64,000 nucleotides of DNA from Pseudoxanthomonas sp. X-1 (GCF_020042665.1 NZ_CP083376.1:186001-250000); one strand, 5' to 3'. Shown: positions 27,887-38,680, numbered from the stretch's first letter. A program made the numbers and translations. Notes: generated from the letters alone by a model not told the origin.

Positions 27887-29958
27887 AGGCTGGTCCCGAT
27901 GCTCAGGTAAAGCTGCACGACCGAGTCGGGATCGTTCAGGCCGTGGGCGATGTCCACCCGCACCGGGCCGATCGGCGAGCGGTAGCGAACGCCGACGCCC
28001 ACGCCGGTCTTGAGGTCGGGCGAGTCGTTGTAGGCGCTGCCGGTGTCGACGAAGATCGCGCCGCCGAACGGGCCGCCCTTGTAGTAGTGCTCGTATTCGG
28101 CGCTGGCGGTGACCAGCTTCTTGCCGCCGACCGAATACTCGCCGCCCTCGGTGCGCACGCGCGGACCGACCTCGCGGTACTGGTAGCCGCGGATGCTGTT
28201 GTCGCCGCCGGCGTAGAAACGCAGGCTCGGCGGCAGCGCGTCGGTCGAGCCGGCGGTGGTCTGGCCCACTTCGCCGCGCAGGATGAAGCGGTCGTTGGCG
28301 CCGATGCCCTTGAACCAGCTCGCGCCGACCTGCAGCTGGGCGAAGTTGGTGTCCGAGCCGGCGCCTTCCAGGCCACCGCGCAGGGTCGAGCGCGCGACGA
28401 TGCCGCTGCGCGGGAACAGGCGATCGTCCACGTTGACGTACTGCGCCTCCAGCTGCGGATAGACGTAGGTCGCGTAGCGGTACGGCGCGGCGGCCTCGGC
28501 GCCATCGCCGTTCTCGTCCTCCAGTTCTAGCTTCCAGCGCTCGCGCAGGGCGTGGATCGAGGCGGTGAGCGTCCAGTTCTCGTTGAGCTGGCCGCTGCGG
28601 CTGCCGATCAGCTCGATGCGGCGGGTGTCGATGTAGTCGGTCTGTTCGTCGTACAGCTGCGCGGTGGCCGCGTACCAGCCATCGAGCCACTTGAATGCGG
28701 GGATGCGGTAGGTGCTGGTGAGCGCCTTGCGGTTCTGCGCGTAGTCCAGCAGCGTCTTGAGCTTGTGCCCGCGCGAGTTGACGTAGCGGCGCTCCACGCC
28801 CAGCAGCACACCGGCGCCGTATTCGGTGCCGTAGCTCAGGCCGGCGGTGTAGATGTTGCGCTTGGCCAGCTTCAGGTTGACGCCGATCGGCACGCGGCCG
28901 TCCACCGCGCGGTCCGGATCGGGCTGGATGTCGATGTTGCTGAAGTAGTCCAGCGCCACCAGCGACTGCCGCAGCCGGTCCAGCTTGCCCTGGTGGTAGT
29001 AGCTGCCCTCGTCCCAGTAGACCAGCTGGTCGAGCAGGCCGGGCCGGAAGTAATCCTGGTGGAAGATCGTCGGGCCCATGTCGTAGCGGATGCCGCTGAC
29101 CCAGGACAGATCGATGTCGGCGGCGTGCTGGGCCCGGGTGATCTCGACCCGGCGGTCCTGGAAGTCCGCGTCCAGATAGCCGCGCTCGGCCAGGCGGCGC
29201 ACGATCTTGAGCTTGCTGGCCTCGTAGGTCTGGTGGTCGAACACCTGGCCCGGGCGCGGCGCGAAGTCCTTCAGGTCCTGGGCCAGGTAGCGGTCGCTGC
29301 CGCCTTCGCCCTCGATGCGGATGTCGGCATCGCGCACGCGCACTGGTTCGCCCGGCTCCACGGTGACCACCACGGTCAGGTGGTCGGCCGGTGCGCGCAC
29401 GCGCGGTGCGTTGGCGGCGGTCGGCGCGGCATCGCCGGTGGCCTGCTGCGCGGCCGTGCCCTCGCTGGCATCGGGATTGACGTCGGCCGGGGCCACCGAG
29501 GTGGTCACCTTGCCGTCGGCGTCGCTGGCGTCGCGCTGCACCTGCGCGCTGGGCTGCGGCGCGGTATCGCGATCGTCGTCGTCGTCGTCGTTCTCGTCGT
29601 CGTCCTTGCCCTTGCCGCCGGTCTTCTTCTGCCGCTCCACGCGCGCGGCCTGGCTGGCATCCAGGCGGGTGGTGGTGACCGTGATGGTCGGCCCGTAATA
29701 GCCGAAGGGCTCGAGCGCGTGGGCGGCCTCGTCCTTGGTCTGTTCCAGCAGATATTCCAGCCGCGCCTCGCCCAGGCGCTTGCCCAGGGCGTCGTTCAGC
29801 GTCAGCGCCACGCGGATGTTCTCGGCCATCGCGGCCTGGGTGTCGTCGTCCTCGTTCAGACCCTTGATCTGCACCTGATCGACGATGGCCGCCGCCCACG
29901 CCAGCGCCGGAGACAGAGACAACGCGGCGGCGAGGGCAAGCGGGGAAAGGACGCGCAT
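27883..29958 (-). CDS. tamA: TamA, Omp85-family outer-membrane assembly protein
   Basis: A 691-residue protein with a signal peptide (MRVLSPLALAAALSLSPALA), N-terminal POTRA domains, and an Omp85 barrel with GGDNSIRGYQYREVGP (the conserved RGY/RG-type loop). The C-terminal strand ends LYLSIGTSL. An Asp-rich linker (DDENDDDDDDRD) in the POTRA region is unusual and probably flexible. I chose the third in-frame Met because it begins the signal peptide; starts 12-18 bases upstream are possible. It is coupled to tamB by a 4-bp overlap. Confidence 0.94.
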   Translation of the reverse strand: MRVLSPLALAAALSLSPALAWAAAIVDQVQIKGLNEDDDTQAAMAENIRVALTLNDALGKRLGEARLEYLLEQTKDEAAHALEPFGYYGPTITVTTTRLDASQAARVERQKKTGGKGKDDDENDDDDDDRDTAPQPSAQVQRDASDADGKVTTSVAPADVNPDASEGTAAQQATGDAAPTAANAPRVRAPADHLTVVVTVEPGEPVRVRDADIRIEGEGGSDRYLAQDLKDFAPRPGQVFDHQTYEASKLKIVRRLAERGYLDADFQDRRVEITRAQHAADIDLSWVSGIRYDMGPTIFHQDYFRPGLLDQLVYWDEGSYYHQGKLDRLRQSLVALDYFSNIDIQPDPDRAVDGRVPIGVNLKLAKRNIYTAGLSYGTEYGAGVLLGVERRYVNSRGHKLKTLLDYAQNRKALTSTYRIPAFKWLDGWYAATAQLYDEQTDYIDTRRIELIGSRSGQLNENWTLTASIHALRERWKLELEDENGDGAEAAAPYRYATYVYPQLEAQYVNVDDRLFPRSGIVARSTLRGGLEGAGSDTNFAQLQVGASWFKGIGANDRFILRGEVGQTTAGSTDALPPSLRFYAGGDNSIRGYQYREVGPRVRTEGGEYSVGGKKLVTASAEYEHYYKGGPFGGAIFVDTGSAYNDSPDLKTGVGVGVRYRSPIGPVRVDIAHGLNDPDSVVQLYLSIGTSL

Positions 29959-30044
29959 GGGCCAAAGCATACCCAACCGCCGTCCCGCGCCGGGTTAAGG
30001 CGCCATGACGGCGTGTGCGCCGAGTGCGCCGTCAGTTCTCTACC

Positions 30045-30127
30045 ATCGTTCCCGCGCACGCGGGAACCCAGCGCCTTGCATCCCGGCCAAGCCGAAGCCC
30101 GCCGTGCCCACCTGCGCGGGAACAACG
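30045..30127. repeat. Dispersed inverted-repeat element with CGTTCCCGCG ends
   Basis: CGTTCCCGCGCACGCGGGAA at one end and CGCGGGAACAACG at the other enclose about 50 bases between the tamA and glyS genes. A related hairpin, CGTTCCCGCGAAAGCGGGAG, occurs at 57535. Such elements are common between genes in this bacterial group. It may act as a transcript end for glyS. Confidence 0.65.
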
Positions 30128-30143
30128 GGCCTGTTGGCCGTCC

Positions 30144-32369
30144 TCAGACCGAAAGCTGCGCGATGTCGGCCACCTTGCCGAAGCGCGCGTGCAGCCGATG
30201 CAGCAGGGCCAGGCGATTGCCGCGCACGGCTGGGTTCTCGGCGTTGACCATCACCATGTCGAAGAAGCTGTCCACCTGCTCGCGCAGCAGCGCCAGGCGC
30301 GCCAGCACCGCGACGTAGTCGTGCTGGTGCAGGGCGGTGTCGGTGTCGCCGATCGCGGCCTGCACGGCCTCGGCCAGCGCGGCCTCGGCCGGGTGTTCGA
30401 TCAGGCCGCGATCCAGATGGTCGGGGATCTGCACGCCCTCGGCCTGCGCCTTCTTGAGGATGTTGCCGATGCGCTTGTTGGCCGCGGCCAGCGCGGCGGC
30501 CTCGGGCAGCGCGGCGAAGGTGCCGATGGCCTCGATGCGGCGGTCGAAGTCGTACAGCGAGGCGGGCTTGAGTTCGGCCACCGCGTTGAACTGCGTGGTC
30601 GGCACACCCTTGTCGGCGTAGTAGCCCTTCAGGCGGTCGAGGATGAAGTCGTAGAGCTCTGAAACAAGCGGTGCCAGATCCAGCTGCATCAAGCTCTTGC
30701 CGTGCGCCGCAAAGTGACCCTTGAGGTGATCGGTCACGAAGTCGTCGCCCTTCGCCGGCTCGAGCAGCGCATTCGCTTCGGCCGGCTTTCCGGCTTTCTC
30801 ATTCCGAGCTGCATGCGCTGCGACAGCGGTGCCCGTCTGCATGACGGCCGAGCCGATCAGGTCGCGTACGTCCAGATCAAACCCGCTCTCGATGATCGTC
30901 CGCGCCAGCCCCAGCGCATTGCGGCGCAGCGCGAACGGATCCTTGTTGCCGGTCGGCTTGAGGCCCGCTGCGAAGCCGCCGGCCAGCGTATCCAGGCGCT
31001 CGGCGATGGCCAGCACCTTGCCCAGCGGCGAGAGCGCGATGTCGTCGCCCGCGAAGCGCGGCTGGTAGCCCTCGTCGATGGCCAGCGCGACCTCCTGCGG
31101 CTCACCGGCCGCCAGCGCGTAATGGCGCCCGGCGATGCCCTGCAGCTCGGGGAACTCGCCGACCATGCGCGACTGCAGATCGTTCTTGGACAGTTCCGCA
31201 GCACGCCGGGCCAGCGCGGGGTCGGCGCCGACCTGCGGGGCAATGGCCTGCGCCAGCGCGGCCACGCGCGCGACCTTGTCGGCCACCGTGCCCAGCTTGG
31301 CCTGGTAGGTCACGGTCGCAAGGCTCGCGCCCATCGCCACCAGGCCCTGCTTGAGATCCTCGTCGAAGAAGAACTTGGCATCGGCGAAGCGCGGACGGAT
31401 CACGCGCTCGTAGCCGGCGCGCACCTGCGCCGGGTCGCGCGAGGCGATGTTGGCGATGCCGATGAAGTGCTCGGTCAGCACGCCATCGCGCAGCACCGGG
31501 AAGAACTTCTGGTTGATCTCCATCGTCTCGATCAGCGCTTCCTGCGGCACGGCCAGGAAGGCGGGTTCGAAACTGCAGGCGACCGCGTTCGGCCACTCGG
31601 TCAGGCACACGACCTGTTCCAGGTTGTCGTCGGTGACGCGCGCGTCGCCATCGACGCTGCGCGCCGCGGCCTGGACCTGTTCGATGATGCGCGCGCGGCG
31701 CTGCTGCGGATCGACCAGCACGCGCGCGGCCTCCAGCGCGGCCACATAGTCGCCCGGCGCGCCGATCGACACCGGCGCGTCGTGCTCGAAGCGATGCCCG
31801 CGGCTCTCGCGGCCCGCGGCCACGCCCATCAGCGTGGTGGCGATGACCTGCTCGCCCAGCAGCGCCACCAGCCACTGCACCGGCCGGGCGAAGGCGTAGT
31901 CGTGGTCGCCCCAGCGCATCGGCTTGGGGATCGGCATGGCGGCCACGGCCTCGGCGATCACCTCGGGCAGCAGGTCGGCAGTGCGCGCGCCGGCGCGCGT
32001 GGCGCGCAGCACGAAGCGCTCGCCCTTGGCATCGGTGGTGCGCTCGAGCTGGGTCCAGTCCACGCCGGCCTTGGCCGCGAAGCCGCTCAGCGCCTTGGTC
32101 GGCTGGCCATCGGCGTCCAGGGCGATGTTCACGTACGGGCCGAACACCTCGCTGGCCTGCTCGGGCTGCTCCACCGCCACGCCGGGCAGCAGCACCGCCA
32201 GCCGGCGCGGGGTGAACAGCGGCCGGGCCTCGCGCGCGTCCACTGCCACGCCGCGCTTTTCCAGCCCGGCCTTGATGCCGTCGAACAGCGCATCGGCCAG
32301 CCCCGGCAGCGCCTTGACCGGCAGCTCCTCGGTGCCCAGTTCGATCAGGAGGGGAAGTTGTTCGCTCAT
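30144..32369 (-). CDS. glyS: Glycyl-tRNA synthetase beta subunit
   Basis: The 741-residue protein matches the bacterial GlyS beta chain throughout. It starts [15 protein letters not shown] and includes [40 protein letters not shown] and [16 protein letters not shown] segments, then a C-terminal helical tRNA-binding region ([24 protein letters not shown]). With GlyQ it forms the alpha2beta2 enzyme that charges tRNA-Gly. The glyQ gene lies upstream, but a glutathione-transferase gene is inserted between them. Confidence 0.97.
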   Translation of the reverse strand: MSEQLPLLIELGTEELPVKALPGLADALFDGIKAGLEKRGVAVDAREARPLFTPRRLAVLLPGVAVEQPEQASEVFGPYVNIALDADGQPTKALSGFAAKAGVDWTQLERTTDAKGERFVLRATRAGARTADLLPEVIAEAVAAMPIPKPMRWGDHDYAFARPVQWLVALLGEQVIATTLMGVAAGRESRGHRFEHDAPVSIGAPGDYVAALEAARVLVDPQQRRARIIEQVQAAARSVDGDARVTDDNLEQVVCLTEWPNAVACSFEPAFLAVPQEALIETMEINQKFFPVLRDGVLTEHFIGIANIASRDPAQVRAGYERVIRPRFADAKFFFDEDLKQGLVAMGASLATVTYQAKLGTVADKVARVAALAQAIAPQVGADPALARRAAELSKNDLQSRMVGEFPELQGIAGRHYALAAGEPQEVALAIDEGYQPRFAGDDIALSPLGKVLAIAERLDTLAGGFAAGLKPTGNKDPFALRRNALGLARTIIESGFDLDVRDLIGSAVMQTGTAVAAHAARNEKAGKPAEANALLEPAKGDDFVTDHLKGHFAAHGKSLMQLDLAPLVSELYDFILDRLKGYYADKGVPTTQFNAVAELKPASLYDFDRRIEAIGTFAALPEAAALAAANKRIGNILKKAQAEGVQIPDHLDRGLIEHPAEAALAEAVQAAIGDTDTALHQHDYVAVLARLALLREQVDSFFDMVMVNAENPAVRGNRLALLHRLHARFGKVADIAQLSV

Positions 32370-32440
32370 GTGGTCAAGCCTTGGAGAGGGGCTCGCTCGG
32401 CCGGGCGAGCGAGGTGCATCGGGAAGGTCGTCGTGCGCCG

Positions 32441-33069
32441 TCAGGTGGTCGGCGCGAAAAACGGGACGTAGCGGTTGGCGAACACCGGCAGCGCTTCGTA
32501 GCGCGCCACGCGTGCGGCCAGCGCCGGCGTGTCGGCCAGATCGTGCGGGACCGCGTCGCGCGCATAGGTCGTGCAGCAGGCCAGGGTGATGTCGGCCTGG
32601 CTCATCGCGTCGCCGATGAGCCATTCGCGCTCGCCGGCCTCGACGCAGGTCTGCTCCAGTACCGCCAGGGCGCCGCGCATCTGCGCGTTGCAGCGCTCGA
32701 CCCACGGCGCGTGGCGCTTGTCCGCGGGACGGAACACGCGCTCCATCACCTGGTGCAGCGCCTTCTCGACGGCACCGGTGGCGAAGCCCATCAGGCGCTG
32801 GGCCTGGCGCCGTGCCGGACCGTGCGCGGGCAGCAGCGCGCGCTGCGGCCCCGCGACCTCGTCGAGGTAGTCCAGGATCACCGCCGATTCGGTCAGCGCT
32901 TCGCCGTCGTCCAGCACCAGCACCGGGACGCGGCCGAGCGGGCTGTAGGCGCGGATGCGGTCGAAGTCGCGGCCCACCGACCAGTCGCGATGCTCGAAGG
33001 GCATGCCCAGCACGTCCATGCTCACCGCCACGCGGCGCACGAACGGCGAGTCGAACATGCCGATCAGGA

Positions 33070-33073
<4 letters not shown>
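32441..33073 (-). CDS. Glutathione S-transferase family protein
   Basis: The 210-residue protein has an N-terminal thioredoxin-fold domain ([23 protein letters not shown], with SPFVRR as probable active-site turn, and [25 protein letters not shown] with the glutathione-binding ES). A helical C-domain follows ([17 protein letters not shown]). Its ATG overlaps the glyQ stop by 4 bp, and glyS begins 71 bp later, so it sits inside the glycyl-tRNA synthetase operon. The substrate is unknown. Confidence 0.92.
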
Positions 33074-33999
<926 letters not shown>

Positions 34000-34028
34000 G
34001 CGGCGAAGGGCGGAAAAAGGGGTGGGCT

Positions 34029-34034
34029 AGTATA
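34029..34034 (-). promoter_or_regulatory. Probable -10 box of glyQ
   Basis: On the minus strand TATACT lies 29 bases before the glyQ ATG. No good -35 is visible at the expected distance. It lies in the 91-bp divergent gap shared with the ATPase gene. Confidence 0.35.
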
Positions 34035-34090
34035 CGGGCGTGATGCAGCCGCTTTCGGCCGCAGGGACACGGCCAGGAGCCGACGCCGCC

Positions 34091-35899
34091 ATGGAACAGA
34101 CCCAGCGCAGGGCCGATTTCTCGCCGGAGTCCACGGTGCTCGGGTCGGGCCGGCTGGACTTCGCCCAGGTCACCCGCGCACTGCTGGCCGACGGCCTGGT
34201 GGCCGAGGCCGACCGCGGCCGCATCCAGATGTCCGCCGCCGGCGCGCGCAGCGCCAGCGAGGTGCATCCGCTGGTGCTGCTGGCCAACCTCAAGCTGGCC
34301 GCCGCGGCGGGGGGCGAGCTGAGCCTGGAGCGCCTGACCGAGTGGCTGGCCCGGCGCGTGGAGGTGCGCTACCTGCGCATCGACCCGACCCGGGTGGACG
34401 TGGCCAGCGTCACCGCGGTGGTCAGCCAGGCCTATGCCCGACGCCACCGCATCCTGCCGCTGGCGGTCGAACACGACCGCGTGCTGATCGCCACCAGCGA
34501 ACCGCTGGACCTGAGCTGGAAGCCGGACCTGACCCACCTGACCCGGCGCCAGATCGAGCTGGTGCTGGTCAATCCGCTGGACCTGCACCGCTACACGATG
34601 GAGTTCTTCGGCGTGACGCGCTCGGTGCGCGGCGCCAAGGACATGCGCGACCGCGAGCAGAACGCCGCGATGCCCAGCTTCGAGCAGCTGGTCGATCTGG
34701 GCCAGAGCGGCGAGGTCGGCGCCGACGACCACCACGTGGTGCAGATCGTCGACTGGATGCTGCAGTACGCCTACGAACAGCGCGCCTCGGACATCCACCT
34801 GGAGCCGCGCCGCGAGCTGGGCCGCATCCGCTTCCGCATCGACGGGGTGCTGCACAAGGTGTTCGAGCTGCCGCCGCCGGTGATGACCGCGGTGGTCTCG
34901 CGCATCAAGGTGCTCGGCCGCATGGACCTGGCCGAGCGCCGCCGCCCGCAGGACGGCCGCATCAAGACCCGCTCGCCCGGCGGGCGCGAGGTCGAGATGC
35001 GCCTGTCGACCATGCCCACCGCCTTCGGCGAGAAGTGCGTGATGCGCATCTTCGACCCGGACACCGCGTTCAAGCCGATCGCCGAGCTGGGCTTCAGCCC
35101 GACCGAGGCCGCCGGCTGGAACGCGCTGGTCGAGGCGCCGCACGGCATCGTGCTGGTGACCGGCCCGACCGGCTCGGGCAAGACCACCACGCTGTACTCG
35201 ACCCTGCGCAAGCTGGCCACCGCCGACGTCAACGTGTGCACGGTCGAAGACCCCATCGAGATGATCTCGCCCGAGTTCAACCAGATGCAGGTCCAGAACA
35301 ACATCGACCTGGACTTCGCCTCCGGCGTGCGCACCCTGCTGCGCCAGGACCCGGACATCATCATGATCGGCGAGATCCGCGACCTGGAGACCGCGCAGAT
35401 GGCGGTGCAGGCCTCGCTGACCGGCCACCTGGTGCTGTCCACCCTGCACACCAACGACGCGCCCTCGGCCATCACCCGCCTGCTGGACCTGGGCGTGGCG
35501 CACTACCTGGTCGCCTCGACCCTGAGCGGCGTGCTGGCCCAGCGCCTGGTGCGCACCCTGTGCCCGCACTGCCGCCAGCCGACCACGCTGCCGGCCCATG
35601 CCTGGGACGCGCTGCTGGAAACCGGCCGCCAGGTGCCCGAGGATGCCGCGCCCAACGCCCCGGTGGGCTGCCTGGAGTGCCGCCGCACCGGCTACCTGGG
35701 CCGCGTGGGCCTGTACGAGCTGATGCCGCTGACCCCGCAGCTGCGGGCGATGATCCGCGCCGACATGGAGCTGGCCGCCTTCACCCGGGCCGCGCGCATC
35801 CAGGGCATGCGCACGCTGCGCGACGCGGGCCTTGACATGGTGGCGCGCGGTCTGACGACAATCGAGGAAGTCGTCTCCGTCCTGCCCCCTCGGGAATGA
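34091..35899 (+). CDS. GspE/PilB-family secretion or pilus ATPase
   Basis: A 602-residue protein with an N-terminal MshEN/GspE-N-like region, then the ATPase core. This has Walker A GPTGSGKTTTL near residue 360, Asp box VEDPIE, Walker B IIMIGEIRDLETAQMA, His box LSTLHTNDA, and the Cys4 zinc site CPHC plus CLEC. I chose the ATG at 34091, with AGGAG upstream; an upstream GTG/ATG at 34040-34043 would add up to 17 residues. No pilin, platform protein or secretin gene is adjacent, so it is an orphan that may serve a type IV pilus or type II system encoded elsewhere. Confidence 0.92.
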   Translation: MEQTQRRADFSPESTVLGSGRLDFAQVTRALLADGLVAEADRGRIQMSAAGARSASEVHPLVLLANLKLAAAAGGELSLERLTEWLARRVEVRYLRIDPTRVDVASVTAVVSQAYARRHRILPLAVEHDRVLIATSEPLDLSWKPDLTHLTRRQIELVLVNPLDLHRYTMEFFGVTRSVRGAKDMRDREQNAAMPSFEQLVDLGQSGEVGADDHHVVQIVDWMLQYAYEQRASDIHLEPRRELGRIRFRIDGVLHKVFELPPPVMTAVVSRIKVLGRMDLAERRRPQDGRIKTRSPGGREVEMRLSTMPTAFGEKCVMRIFDPDTAFKPIAELGFSPTEAAGWNALVEAPHGIVLVTGPTGSGKTTTLYSTLRKLATADVNVCTVEDPIEMISPEFNQMQVQNNIDLDFASGVRTLLRQDPDIIMIGEIRDLETAQMAVQASLTGHLVLSTLHTNDAPSAITRLLDLGVAHYLVASTLSGVLAQRLVRTLCPHCRQPTTLPAHAWDALLETGRQVPEDAAPNAPVGCLECRRTGYLGRVGLYELMPLTPQLRAMIRADMELAAFTRAARIQGMRTLRDAGLDMVARGLTTIEEVVSVLPPRE

Positions 35900-36621
35900 A
35901 TCCGCCCTTCCTGATCGTCGAAACCGGCCAGCCGCTGCGCAGCCTCAAGCGCCATGGTGGCTTTTCCCACTGGATCCGCGTCGCCGCCGGCCTGGAGGCC
36001 GACGAGGCGGTGGTGGCCAATGTCGAGCGCGGCGACGCGCTGCCCGCGCATGGCGACTTCGCCGGGATCATCGTCTCCGGCTCCTCGGCCATGGTCACCG
36101 ACCGCGCCGACTGGAGCGAGCGCGCGGCCGGCTGGCTGCGCCAGGCCGCGCACGAGGGCCGGCCGCTGCTGGGCATCTGCTACGGCCACCAGCTGCTGGC
36201 CCACGCGCTGGGCGGCGAGGTGGCCTACAACCCGGCCGGGCGCGAATCGGGCACGGTGCGCATCGATCTGCATCCGCCGGCCGCGCAGGACCCGCTGTTC
36301 GCGCACCTGCCCGAGGGCTTCATGGCCCACACCAGCCATGTGCAGACGGTGCTGCGCGCGCCGGAAGGGGCCACGGTGCTGGCGCGTTCGCAGCGCGACG
36401 GCTGCCAGGCCTTCCGCTGGGGCGAGCGCGCCTGGGGCGTGCAGTTCCACCCCGAATTCGCCACCCACCACATGCGCGGCTACGTGGTCGCCCGCGCCGA
36501 GCACCTGCGCAGCACCGGCCAGTGCCCGGTGCGCATCCACCGCGAGGTGACGGCCGCGCCGCAGGCGCGCACACTGTTGCGGCGGTTCGTGCGCCACGCG
36601 CGACAGGCCCGCGCCCGCTGA
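35896..36621 (+). CDS. Class I glutamine amidotransferase-like protein
   Basis: The 241-residue protein has the amidotransferase triad: Cys in LLGICYGHQLL, His in WGVQFHPEF and the following Glu. It is a stand-alone domain similar to the GMP-synthase-like amidotransferases (YfeJ/GuaA-type family) rather than part of a synthetase. The ATG overlaps the stop of the ATPase gene by 4 bp, so it is co-translated with it. The physiological substrate is unknown. Confidence 0.9.
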   Translation: MNPPFLIVETGQPLRSLKRHGGFSHWIRVAAGLEADEAVVANVERGDALPAHGDFAGIIVSGSSAMVTDRADWSERAAGWLRQAAHEGRPLLGICYGHQLLAHALGGEVAYNPAGRESGTVRIDLHPPAAQDPLFAHLPEGFMAHTSHVQTVLRAPEGATVLARSQRDGCQAFRWGERAWGVQFHPEFATHHMRGYVVARAEHLRSTGQCPVRIHREVTAAPQARTLLRRFVRHARQARAR

Positions 36622-36683
36622 CCCCGGCCAGGCGCGCCGGGCCGTTCCTGTCCTCCCCCCTGCGTTCTTTCGGAAGTGTCTCG

Positions 36684-37571
36684 ATGTCGATGATCAACAA
36701 GGTGCCCGCGAGCGCCGGCGCGCAATGGCTGCTGGACGGGCTGGCCGCGCTCAAGCGCGCGCCGCTGCAGCTGGGCGCGCTGGGCGCGCTGTGGGCGCTG
36801 CTGTCGCTGCTGGTGGCGCAGGTCATGGCGCTGGCCACGGTGCCGGGGCTGTTCCTGCAGCTGCTGCTGGGGCTGGCCTCGCCGGTGCTGTTCGCGGGCA
36901 TGGTCGGCGCGGCCCGCAAGGTGGCCGGCGCGCAGCCGGTGGTGCCGGGCGACCTGTTCGGCGGGTTCCGCTCCGGCCGCATCTCCAGCCTGGTGGCCAC
37001 GCTGCTGCCGCAGGTGCTGCTGGCCATCGCCGCCGGCGTGCTGCTGATGGCGCTGCTGGGCACCGACGGGGTGCAGAAGCTGCAGGAGGTCATCGGCCAT
37101 CTCGAGCAGCAGGCCGCCAGCGGCGGCCAGCCCGATCCGGCGATGGTGGCGCAGCTGCCGGCCGGGCGCCTGCTGCTGTGGCTGCTGCTGCTGATCGCCG
37201 GCGGCCTGGTGGCCAGCCTGCTGGTGTTCGTGGCGGTGCCGGACGTGCTGTTCGGCCAGCGTCGCGGCCTGGAGGCGATGTTCAACAGCCTGCGCGCCTG
37301 CCTGCACAACCTGCCGGCGGTGGTGGTGTTCTACCTGTTGCTGGTGATCGTGCTGGTGCCGCTGCTGGTGGTCGTGCAGCTGCTGGGCCTGGCGGTGGCC
37401 ATGGTCGCCGGCCAGCTGCTGGGCATTCTGCTGACCAACGTGCTGCTGATGGGCGTGATGCTGCCGCTGCTGGCCGGCTGCGTGACCAGCGCCTGGAGCC
37501 AGCTGCTGGGCCAGCCCGGCGCCGTCGCGCCGACCGGCCCGCTGCCGCCGCCTTCGACCTTCGCGGCCTGA
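36684..37571 (+). CDS. BPSS1780-like polytopic membrane protein
   Basis: The 295-residue protein has about six hydrophobic segments, with a soluble loop around 130-155 (QKLQEVIGHLEQQAASGGQPD). The pattern (VPASAGAQWLLDGLAALKRAP, then GGFRSGR and a DVLFGQRRGLEAMFNSLRACLHN segment) resembles the BPSS1780 family of unknown function. The start has GGAAG upstream. Leucine-rich segments encoded by CTG runs are notable but expected at this GC content. Confidence 0.8.
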   Translation: MSMINKVPASAGAQWLLDGLAALKRAPLQLGALGALWALLSLLVAQVMALATVPGLFLQLLLGLASPVLFAGMVGAARKVAGAQPVVPGDLFGGFRSGRISSLVATLLPQVLLAIAAGVLLMALLGTDGVQKLQEVIGHLEQQAASGGQPDPAMVAQLPAGRLLLWLLLLIAGGLVASLLVFVAVPDVLFGQRRGLEAMFNSLRACLHNLPAVVVFYLLLVIVLVPLLVVVQLLGLAVAMVAGQLLGILLTNVLLMGVMLPLLAGCVTSAWSQLLGQPGAVAPTGPLPPPSTFAA

Positions 37572-37628
37572 CGTTCCTCCGGTCGGGGTTCTTCCCTCTT
37601 GGGGAATTGCGGCGCGTGGATTCCTGGC

Positions 37629-37751
37629 TTCGGATGGGCAGCGGTCCGGCGGGCGGTGGCCGCTTTTCCCTCCATCAGGGCATCCTGCCCTGATTCGGGC
37701 GCTCGGCTTCCTGCCTCGCTCGGCGCGGCCACCGCCCGCCGGCCCGCTGCC
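37629..37751. repeat. Structured inverted repeat, 26-bp arms
   Basis: Arms at 37638-37663 and 37725-37750 are inverted copies matching at 25 of 26 positions (GCAGCGG...GTGGCCGC). Between them the hairpin ATCAGGGCA-TCC-TGCCCTGAT lies at 37674-37694. One arm plus CTTCGGA flank recurs at 54091-54128. This is a REP/BIME-like dispersed element. Confidence 0.7.
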
Positions 37752-37820
37752 GCGCGCGTTGAGCGAATAGGCTTCGGCTCGAAAGAAGTCCCGATCCATC
37801 CGCAGCGGGTCCAGCCCCAT

Positions 37821-37887
37821 TGTGGGAGCCGCCACGGCGGCGATGCGGCTTTACCGGGAAGGCCATGTCGCCATGGCGGCTCCCACA
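37821..37887. repeat. REP element TGTGGGAGCCGCC...GGCGGCTCCCACA
   Basis: Fourteen-base perfect inverted ends (TGTGGGAGCCGCCA and TGGCGGCTCCCACA) enclose a GCGGCTTTACCGGGAAGGCC core. Elements of this layout are abundant in Xanthomonadaceae genomes. A shorter relative is at 42430. It lies between convergent genes and may form a transcript end. Confidence 0.75.
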
Positions 37888-37915
37888 AAGAGCTGGAGCC
37901 CACTGGGCGCGAGCT

Positions 37916-38680
37916 TCAGGCTTGGGCGGCTTTACGGGGGAGGACCCAGCGGCAGGCGAGGATGCCGAGCTCGTAGAGCAGGCACATCGGCAGGGCCAGC
38001 ATCAGCTGGGAGACCACGTCGGGCGGGGTGATGATCGCGGCGATGATGAAGACGCCGACGATGGCGTAGCCGCGCGATTCCTTGAGCTGCTGCGGCGTGA
38101 CCAGTCCCAAGGCCACCACGATCACCATGGCCACCGGCAGCTCGAAGCTCAGGCCGAAGGCCAGGAAGATCACCACCACGAAGTCCAGGTACTTGGCCGG
38201 ATCCGGCGCCAGGGTCACCACGTCGGGGGTGAACAGCGTCAGCGCATGGAACACCGCCGGCAGCACGGCGAAGTAGGCGAAGGCGCAGCCGGCGAAGAAC
38301 AGCGCGATCGAGGACACCAGCAGTGGCACGGCCAGGCGCTTCTCGTGCCGGTACAGGCCCGGCGCGACGAAGCACCAGGCCTGGTAGATCAGCCATGGCG
38401 AGGACACGAACAGGGCCAGATAGAAGGCCAGCTTGATCGGCGCGAAGAAGCCCGAGGTCGGGTCGGCGGCGATCATCTTGGCGGCCTGATCGACCGGCAG
38501 CTGCGAGAGCAGGGGACGGGCCAGGTGCTCGAAGATGCGCTTGGCGAAGGGCACGGCGATCACCAGCACCACCGCCACGCCGGCCAGGCCCCGGATCAGC
38601 CGCGTGCGCAGCTCGATCAGGTGCTCCATCAGGCTGCTTTCGGCCTCGTGCTCGGAGCGATCAGGCACGGGGGCGTTCAT
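37916..38680 (-). CDS. tatC: TatC, twin-arginine translocase subunit
   Basis: The 254-residue, six-helix protein carries the TatC signatures: HLIELRTRLIRG at the start, FFAPIKLAFYLALFVSSPWLIYQAWCFVAPGLYRHEKR, FGLSFELPV and a final LPMCLLYELGI. I chose the ATG at 38680, which overlaps tatB by 20 bp; an earlier ATG at 38707 is less likely. TatC binds the twin-arginine signal. One likely client in the window is the GH109-type enzyme at its left end. Confidence 0.95.
   Translation of the reverse strand: MNAPVPDRSEHEAESSLMEHLIELRTRLIRGLAGVAVVLVIAVPFAKRIFEHLARPLLSQLPVDQAAKMIAADPTSGFFAPIKLAFYLALFVSSPWLIYQAWCFVAPGLYRHEKRLAVPLLVSSIALFFAGCAFAYFAVLPAVFHALTLFTPDVVTLAPDPAKYLDFVVVIFLAFGLSFELPVAMVIVVALGLVTPQQLKESRGYAIVGVFIIAAIITPPDVVSQLMLALPMCLLYELGILACRWVLPRKAAQA

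Noticed and set aside
24038..29965. A single 1975-codon fused TamB-TamA frame
   Set aside because: The upstream part is the wrong frame of tamA; tamB starts at the GTG at 27886 that overlaps the tamA stop.
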